From DASZQY01 sp036511595 (GTDB taxonomy: Bacteria; Pseudomonadota; Alphaproteobacteria; Rhizobiales; Kaistiaceae), in NCBI GenBank assembly GCA_036511595.1, contig DATCBY010000029.1, positions 1 to 17,606 on the forward strand: a stretch of 17,606 bases of DNA, written 5' to 3'. Each line of letters opens with the position of its first letter. Position 1 is the first letter of the stretch. Both the position numbers and the translations under genes were made by a program. A model generated the notes under the pieces. That model did not search any database, had not been told where the DNA came from, and saw only the letters and a list, made by a program, of their open reading frames with translations. Shown in pieces: positions 13,119-17,606 of the stretch.

Positions 13119-13781
13119 ATGTCCTTGCGCATCGGCGACATCGCGCCTGACTTCGAGGCGAACAGCACCCAGGGCCCCATCAAGTTCCACCAGTGGCTGG
13201 GCGACAGCTGGGGCATCCTCTTCTCGCACCCCAAGGATTTCACGCCCGTCTGCACCACGGAGCTGGGCGCGATGGCCAAGCTCAGCCCAGACTTCAAGAA
13301 GCGCAACGTCAAGGTCGCGGGCCTCAGCGTCGATCCAGTCGACAAGCACGCGAGCTGGGCGAAGGACATCGCCGAGACGCAAGGCTTCGCCCCCGATTTC
13401 CCGATGATCGAGGATCCCGCCCTCAAGATCTCGAAGCTCTACGATATGCTCCCCGCCGGCGCCGGCGACAGCTCGGAAGGCCGCACCGCCGCCGACAACC
13501 AGACGGTCCGCACGGTCTACGTCATCGGCCCCGACAAGAAGATCAAGCTGTCGCTCTCCTACCCGATGACCACCGGCCGCAACTTCGACGAGATCCTGCG
13601 CGTCGTGGATTCGCTCCAGCTCACCGCCAAGTTCAAGGTGGCGACGCCGGCCAACTGGAAAGAAGGCGGCGACGTCATCATCGCCGGCTCGGTCAGCGAC
13701 GAGGACGCCAAGAAGACCTACCCCAACGGCTGGAAGTCCCCGAAGCCGTATATCCGGATCGTGCCCCAGCCGCGGGGATAG
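13119..13781 (+). CDS. 1-Cys peroxiredoxin (Prx6 subfamily)
   Basis: 220 aa, the Prx6 size. It reduces hydrogen peroxide and organic hydroperoxides in the cytoplasm. The peroxidatic cysteine is C45 in HPKDFTPVCTTELG (37-50), preceded by the conserved APDFEANS. The second conserved block is NQTVRTVYVIGPDKKIKLS, and the C-terminal extension ends PYIRIVPQP, both typical of Prx6. There is no other cysteine in the protein, so resolution must come from an external thiol such as glutathione; gshA lies 1.7 kb upstream. GAGGAG is 7 bp before the ATG. The gene has its own promoter with an embedded palindrome. Confidence 0.95.
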   Translation: MSLRIGDIAPDFEANSTQGPIKFHQWLGDSWGILFSHPKDFTPVCTTELGAMAKLSPDFKKRNVKVAGLSVDPVDKHASWAKDIAETQGFAPDFPMIEDPALKISKLYDMLPAGAGDSSEGRTAADNQTVRTVYVIGPDKKIKLSLSYPMTTGRNFDEILRVVDSLQLTAKFKVATPANWKEGGDVIIAGSVSDEDAKKTYPNGWKSPKPYIRIVPQPRG

Positions 13782-13844
13782 AGCCTCCGCGGACCGAGGA
13801 GTCGAGTGACGCGAGGCGAGACCCCGGGCGCGCCCTTCTTGCGT

Positions 13845-14561
13845 TCACAGAAACCGCATCTCCGTCCCCTCCAGCACAAGGCACGTCAGCGGTCCGCCGA
13901 ACACTGCGCCCGTATCGATGTCGACGCGGTTTGGCTTGATCTCGGGCTTCAGCGTCTCGGTGACCGTGTGCCCATGCACGACCACCACGCCGAAGTCGCT
14001 GGCGTCGCCGAGAAAGCCGTCGCGGATCCACATCAGGTCGTCCGGCGTCTGCGCCTCGAGCGGCACGCCCGGCCGGATGCCGGCGTGGCAGAAGAAATAA
14101 TCGCCGAAGCGCACCGAGTATGGCAGTTGGGCTAGGAACGCGCGGTGCGCCGCCGGCATCTTTTCGGCGAGCTGGCGTCCGAGGCCGTCGTAGTTCTGCC
14201 CGCGCGCATTGACGTCGTAGGACTTCAGCGTTGCCTTGCCGCCGAAGCTGAAGAACGCCGGCGCCGCCTCCGCCGGGTGGGCGAGAAAGTCGAGCAGCTT
14301 CTGGTCGTGGTTACCGCGGAGGCAGAGGACGCGGGTGTCGCGCGCCGTCAGTTCCACCAGCCGCTCCACCACGCCGGCCGAGTCCGGCCCGCGGTCGGTG
14401 TAGTCGCCGACGTGGATGATGCGGTGGTCCGCCACCGGCCGCCAGACGAGATCGGTGGCGATCGCCGCATGCACCGCGGCGAGCGCGTCGTCGCAGCCGT
14501 GCACGTCGCCGATGGCATAGAGGCGTAAGCCGTCCGGTCCCCGCGCTTCGCCGACCCGCAT
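13845..14561 (-). CDS. PPP-family serine/threonine phosphatase (metallophosphoesterase)
   Basis: 238 aa. The binuclear-metal phosphoesterase motifs are complete: GDVHG (18-22), GDYTDRG (52-58), GNHD (83-86), a later CHAG histidine, and VHGHT near the C-terminus. This order is that of the bacterial PPP phosphatases (PrpA/PrpE and ApaH-like), which act on phosphoproteins or diadenosine polyphosphates in the cytoplasm; the exact substrate is unknown. The ATG at 14561 is preferred because GGAG stands 6 bp before it. An in-frame ATG at 14573 has no well-spaced site, and a TTG at 14615 falls on the start of the divergent gene. It converges on the peroxiredoxin gene. Confidence 0.88.
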   Translation of the reverse strand: MRVGEARGPDGLRLYAIGDVHGCDDALAAVHAAIATDLVWRPVADHRIIHVGDYTDRGPDSAGVVERLVELTARDTRVLCLRGNHDQKLLDFLAHPAEAAPAFFSFGGKATLKSYDVNARGQNYDGLGRQLAEKMPAAHRAFLAQLPYSVRFGDYFFCHAGIRPGVPLEAQTPDDLMWIRDGFLGDASDFGVVVVHGHTVTETLKPEIKPNRVDIDTGAVFGGPLTCLVLEGTEMRFL

Positions 14562-14614
14562 TGCCGTCTCCATGCCTCGCCGCTCGTCGGCCGCCGTGCT
14601 ACCACACCCGTGCA

Positions 14615-15316
14615 ATGCGCGTCCTCGCCATCGAGAATTTCGTCGGAACTCCGCCGGGCATCGTCGGTGACGCGCTCCGCGATGCCGGCGCCGATGTCGA
14701 TCTCCGCCGCGCCTGGCAGGGAGAGGGCGTCCCGGAAAATCCCGCCGGCTACGATGGCCTCGTCGTGCTCGGCGGCGAGCAGAGCGCCCTCGACGATGCG
14801 GAGTATCCGGCGCTCCCGAAGATCGCCGCGCTCACCCGCGCCTTCACCGCAGCCGACAAGGCCGTACTCGGCATCTGCCTCGGTGCGCAACTCGTCGCCC
14901 GCGGCGCCGGCGCGCAAAATATTCTCGGCCGCCCGGTCGAGTTCGGCTGGCATGAAGTCCGCCCGACCGCCGCCGGCCGGCGTGACCCGCTCATCGCCGC
15001 GCTGGGCGACGGCACTCCCGTTTTCCACTGGCACCTCGACACCTTCACGCTGCCGGCGGGCGCCGTGCATCTCGCCGAGAGCGGCCAGACCGCGCTGCAG
15101 GCCTTCCGCCTCGGCCGCGCCACCTACGGCATCCAGTTCCATTTCGAGGCCGACCGTGCCCTTGTCGAGAAATGGAGCGCCGATTTCGCCCCGGTCATCG
15201 CCACCTACGCGCCGGAGTGGCAGCGGCGTCTCCCGGCCGAATCTGCGCGCCACGCCGCCGCCGCCGATGCCGCCGGTGCGGCAATCGCCCGGGCCTGGGT
15301 CGGCCTCCTGCGCTAG
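14615..15316 (+). CDS. Class-I glutamine amidotransferase domain protein
   Basis: 233 aa, a stand-alone GATase-1 domain. The triad is visible: C88 in LGICLGAQ, and H176 and E178 in YGIQFHFEAD. GGEQS at 53-57 supplies the oxyanion loop region. It releases ammonia from glutamine or hydrolyses gamma-glutamyl bonds; related stand-alone proteins are often labelled GMP synthase-like but lack the synthase domain, as here. There is no Shine-Dalgarno sequence before the ATG. It is divergent from the phosphatase with a 53-bp gap. The acceptor or partner is unknown, and a gamma-glutamyl peptide or polyamine catabolic role is possible. Confidence 0.87.
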   Translation: MRVLAIENFVGTPPGIVGDALRDAGADVDLRRAWQGEGVPENPAGYDGLVVLGGEQSALDDAEYPALPKIAALTRAFTAADKAVLGICLGAQLVARGAGAQNILGRPVEFGWHEVRPTAAGRRDPLIAALGDGTPVFHWHLDTFTLPAGAVHLAESGQTALQAFRLGRATYGIQFHFEADRALVEKWSADFAPVIATYAPEWQRRLPAESARHAAAADAAGAAIARAWVGLLR

Positions 15317-15343
15317 GGGAGCGTCCGGTTAGCCGGCTCTCCC
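15317..15343 (+). terminator. Hairpin directly after the amidotransferase stop
   Basis: GGGAG...CTCCC enclose CCGG-TTAG-CCGG, with a small internal loop. The hairpin starts at the base after the stop codon. There is no T-tract, so it is at best a weak or Rho-assisted terminator or an mRNA-end stabiliser. Confidence 0.35.
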
Positions 15344-15402
15344 GCACCGGCCGGAAGCCGTGCTAGACGACAGCGGCGAATGACCCGCCAGAGACAAGAT
15401 CA

Positions 15403-16542
15403 ATGAAGAACGTCACCTCCATTGAAGACCTCCGCCGCATCCACAGGCGCAAGGTGCCGCGCGCCTTCTTCGAGTATTGCGATGGTGGGTCCTATGCCGA
15501 GGAGACGCTCCACGCCAACACCGCCGACCTGCGGGAACTCCAGTTCCGCCAGCGCGTCATGATCGACATCTCGAGCCGCAGCCTGGAGGCGAAGATCCTC
15601 GGCGAGAGGGCCTCCATGCCGCTGTCGCTGGCGCCGACCGGCCTGACCGGCATGCAGCACGGCGACGGCGAGATGCTCGCCGCCCGCGCCGCCGAGAAGG
15701 AAGGCGTGCCGTTCTGCCTGTCGACCATGTCGATCTGCTCGATCGAGGATGTCGCCGGCGCCGTCACCAGGCCGTTCTGGTTCCAGCTCTACGTGATGAA
15801 AGACCGCGGCTTCACCAGGTCGCTGGTCGAGCGCGCCATCGCCGCGAAATGCAGCGCGCTCGTTCTCACCCTCGATCTCACCGTGCAGGGCCAGCGCTAC
15901 CGCGACATCAAGAATGGCCTGAGCGTCCCGCCGCGCATCACCGTCGCCAATGTTCTCGACGTCGCCACCAAGCCCGCCTGGGCGTTCGGCGTTTTGCGCG
16001 GCAAGCGCAAGACCTTCGGAAATCTCCACGGCTGGCTGCCGGAGATGAAAGGGGTCAAGTCCCTGTCGCAGTGGATCTCCGGCCAGTTCGACCCGAGTCT
16101 CAACTGGAAGGATGTCGCGTGGATCCGCTCGATCTGGCCGGGCAAGCTCATCCTCAAGGGTGTGCTCGATGTCGAGGACGCGAAGATTGCAGCCGATACC
16201 GGGGCGGAGGCGATCGTCGTCTCCAATCACGGCGGCCGCCAGCTCGACGGCGCACCGTCGTCGATCTCCGTCCTGCCGAAAGTTGCCGAGGCAGTCGGCG
16301 AACGCACCGAAGTCATCTTCGACGGCGGCATCCGTTCCGGGCAGGATATCGTCCGTGCCCTGGCGCTCGGCGCCCGGTCCTGCATGATCGGCCGTGCGTT
16401 TCTCTACGGGCTGGGAGCGGGCGGCGAAGCGGGCGTCCGCAAGGCCATCGACATCATCCGCAAGGAGATGGAGATCACCATGGTGCTGACCGGCCGGCGC
16501 AGCATCGCCGAGATCGACCGGAGCGTCCTTGTCGGCGGCTGA
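15403..16542 (+). CDS. lldD: FMN-dependent alpha-hydroxy-acid dehydrogenase, probable L-lactate dehydrogenase
   Basis: 379 aa TIM-barrel flavoprotein. It oxidises L-lactate (or another 2-hydroxy acid) to the keto acid and passes electrons to quinone or cytochrome. Active-site residues are Y25 in FFEYCDGGS, Y in WFQLYV near 129, D in LTLDLTVQGQR, and the catalytic base H276 with R279 in SNHGGRQLDGAPSS. The FMN phosphate site DGGIRSGQD and the LILKGVL lysine are intact. The loop between LDLTVQGQR and the ILKGVL strand carries the membrane-type insertion FGNLHGWLPEMKGVKSL, which fits quinone-linked lactate dehydrogenase rather than a soluble oxidase. The ribosome site is weak (AGAGAC). The substrate is not proven; the mandelate or glycolate type is an alternative. 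Confidence 0.9.
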   Translation: MKNVTSIEDLRRIHRRKVPRAFFEYCDGGSYAEETLHANTADLRELQFRQRVMIDISSRSLEAKILGERASMPLSLAPTGLTGMQHGDGEMLAARAAEKEGVPFCLSTMSICSIEDVAGAVTRPFWFQLYVMKDRGFTRSLVERAIAAKCSALVLTLDLTVQGQRYRDIKNGLSVPPRITVANVLDVATKPAWAFGVLRGKRKTFGNLHGWLPEMKGVKSLSQWISGQFDPSLNWKDVAWIRSIWPGKLILKGVLDVEDAKIAADTGAEAIVVSNHGGRQLDGAPSSISVLPKVAEAVGERTEVIFDGGIRSGQDIVRALALGARSCMIGRAFLYGLGAGGEAGVRKAIDIIRKEMEITMVLTGRRSIAEIDRSVLVGG

Positions 16543-16553
16543 GTGAAGCCGCC
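16534..16553. repeat. Hairpin overlapping the lldD stop codon
   Basis: GGCGGCT-GAGTGA-AGCCGCC forms a perfect 7-bp stem whose first arm is in the last lldD codons. It lies between two convergent genes and could act on either mRNA end, but no T-tract follows. Confidence 0.45.
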
Positions 16554-16578
16554 GGCCACTCAACGCCGGCCACTCAAC
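16551..16578. repeat. Perfect 14-bp tandem duplication
   Basis: GCCGGCCACTCAAC occurs twice in direct succession (16551-16564, 16565-16578). The second copy contains the TGA stop of the minus-strand methyltransferase gene and its last codon. Such an exact duplication is probably a recent slippage event. Confidence 0.85.
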
Positions 16579-17606
16579 TCCGCACTTGAGGCGCGGCACT
16601 GCTCGGTTCGCCAAGGCGCCGACCACGCGCCAGGCGCAGCACTCGCGCCCACAGGCCGTTCTCGCGAATCCACGCCTGGTACTCACGATAGGCCGGCTCG
16701 CGCGAGAGATGGCGCTCCTCGGTGATCGCGCGGCAGAGATAGATCGTGCTGACCAGCCCGAGGAGGATCGTCTGGCGGAATGTATCCGGCCAGCTTGCCT
16801 GCGACAGGAACGGAATCGAGATCAGCCACCACGAGATGTTCTTCGACACATAGGCCGGGTGCTTCATCAGGGCATAGGGGCCGTGGGTGATGATCCCGCG
16901 GTTGGTGAGGTTGGAGAAGCGCAGGCCGAAGGCCATGGTCGCCCAGGCGTAGGTGAGCAGGAGAATCAGGATGACCGATCCCCAGATGGCATAGGCGGCC
17001 GGAAATGGCCCCAGCAGGTCGCCCCAGAAGAAGTTGTCGCTCTCGTAGTTGAGGTACGAGTTGCCGATCTGGTTGTAGAATGGCTCGTAGCAGACGAGAC
17101 AGATGACCCACCCGAAAACGGTCGGCTCCGACGAACGGATTTGGGTATCGAGCAATCGGAGTGTCATGACATACCCGACCACTGCGAACATCACGTCGAT
17201 CATGAAGAAGATCTGGTAGAAGCGATCGTAGAGGTCGGAGAACTTGGCGAACGCGAAGGGCGCCGGCGTCGCCCACAGGTCGACCAGAAAGTTGTTGAGG
17301 AAGACGAACATCAGCGGCAGGAAGAAGCCCTTGATCGTCCACGCCTTGGCATGGGCGAGAAGCTTGCTCCAGTCCGCCGGCAGCGTGCCGCCGGCCAGTG
17401 CGCCGAGTTCGGCATAGGCGTCGTTCGGCTCGATCTGCCTCCGGTCGACGAAGGCGATGTAGAGCGGCGAAGCGACGACGAGGATGGATAGCGCGAACCG
17501 CGCGGCGCCGAAGAAAGGCTGGAAGAAATCCCGCGAATATTCCGGCAGCAGCCAATAGACGAATGCGAGCGCGCCGATCGTCAGCCAGAAGCCGACCAGC
17601 TTGCGC
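16574..17606 (-). CDS. Isoprenylcysteine carboxyl methyltransferase-like membrane protein (5' end outside window)
   Basis: The frame is open from the right edge to the stop, giving 343 visible residues; the true start lies beyond 17606. Many hydrophobic segments are present (VGFWLTIGALAFVYWLL, ALSILVVASPLYIAFV, FFLPLMFVFLNNFLV, VILILLLTYAWATMAFG and others). The C-terminal third carries the ICMT/phospholipid methyltransferase core NRGIITHGPYALMKHPAYVS with the S-adenosylmethionine loop. It is followed by EERHLSREPAYREYQAWI, whose glutamates and tyrosines are typical. The N-terminal membrane half is longer than in the small bacterial ICMT-like enzymes. Bacteria mostly lack prenylated proteins, so the acceptor is probably a lipid or small molecule. 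An in-frame ATG at 17311 is internal, not the start. Confidence 0.85.
   Translation of the reverse strand, partial: RKLVGFWLTIGALAFVYWLLPEYSRDFFQPFFGAARFALSILVVASPLYIAFVDRRQIEPNDAYAELGALAGGTLPADWSKLLAHAKAWTIKGFFLPLMFVFLNNFLVDLWATPAPFAFAKFSDLYDRFYQIFFMIDVMFAVVGYVMTLRLLDTQIRSSEPTVFGWVICLVCYEPFYNQIGNSYLNYESDNFFWGDLLGPFPAAYAIWGSVILILLLTYAWATMAFGLRFSNLTNRGIITHGPYALMKHPAYVSKNISWWLISIPFLSQASWPDTFRQTILLGLVSTIYLCRAITEERHLSREPAYREYQAWIRENGLWARVLRLARGRRLGEPSSAAPQVRS

Overview
The window is GC-rich, densely packed chromosomal DNA from an alphaproteobacterium, most likely of the order Hyphomicrobiales (Rhizobiales). This rests on a tRNA-His with no encoded G-1 and with A73, a phasin tail, two DUF1127 genes, a LysR regulator closely resembling VtlR/LsrB, a plant-type glutamate-cysteine ligase, and several -35 TTG / -10 TAnnnT promoters with 17-bp spacers. 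The genus cannot be fixed from the sequence alone.

Layout from left to right. (1) The end of a phasin gene with a terminator, tRNA-His(GTG), a tiny DUF1127 gene (466-618, minus), and a histidine-rich membrane hydroxylase (918-1484). (2) A minus-strand block: a DTW-domain tRNA modification enzyme overlapping a membrane-anchored diheme cytochrome c (1498-3140), and an exported protein of unknown function (3270-4319). (3) A plus-strand pair, a conserved 124-aa unknown overlapping a thiamine-diphosphate enzyme (4442-6476), then a GNAT acetyltransferase whose stop codon overlaps that of a convergent membrane protein coupled to xseA (7099-9041). (4) rsmE (9227-9994) and gshA (10070-11440). (5) A second DUF1127 gene divergent from the VtlR/LsrB-like regulator (11544-12903), followed by a 1-Cys peroxiredoxin (13119-13781). 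(6) A PPP-type phosphatase divergent from a class-I glutamine amidotransferase, an FMN-dependent alpha-hydroxy-acid (lactate) dehydrogenase, and a convergent ICMT-like membrane methyltransferase running off the right edge.

Most genes are housekeeping or metabolic. The functionally coherent part is 10.0-13.8 kb, where glutathione synthesis, a redox/virulence-type LysR regulator, its probable DUF1127 target and a peroxiredoxin sit together. The other DUF1127 gene at the left edge could belong to the same regulon. Two copies of a two-hairpin intergenic repeat lie in front of rsmE and in front of the peroxiredoxin, and a decayed REP-like hairpin lies in front of the GNAT gene. I see no phage, transposon, CRISPR array, toxin-antitoxin pair or recognisable defence system, and I do not claim a new multi-gene system. 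The best leads are the regulatory architecture around the LysR and peroxiredoxin genes and the uncharacterised proteins at 3270-4319, 4442-4816 and 7099-7623.
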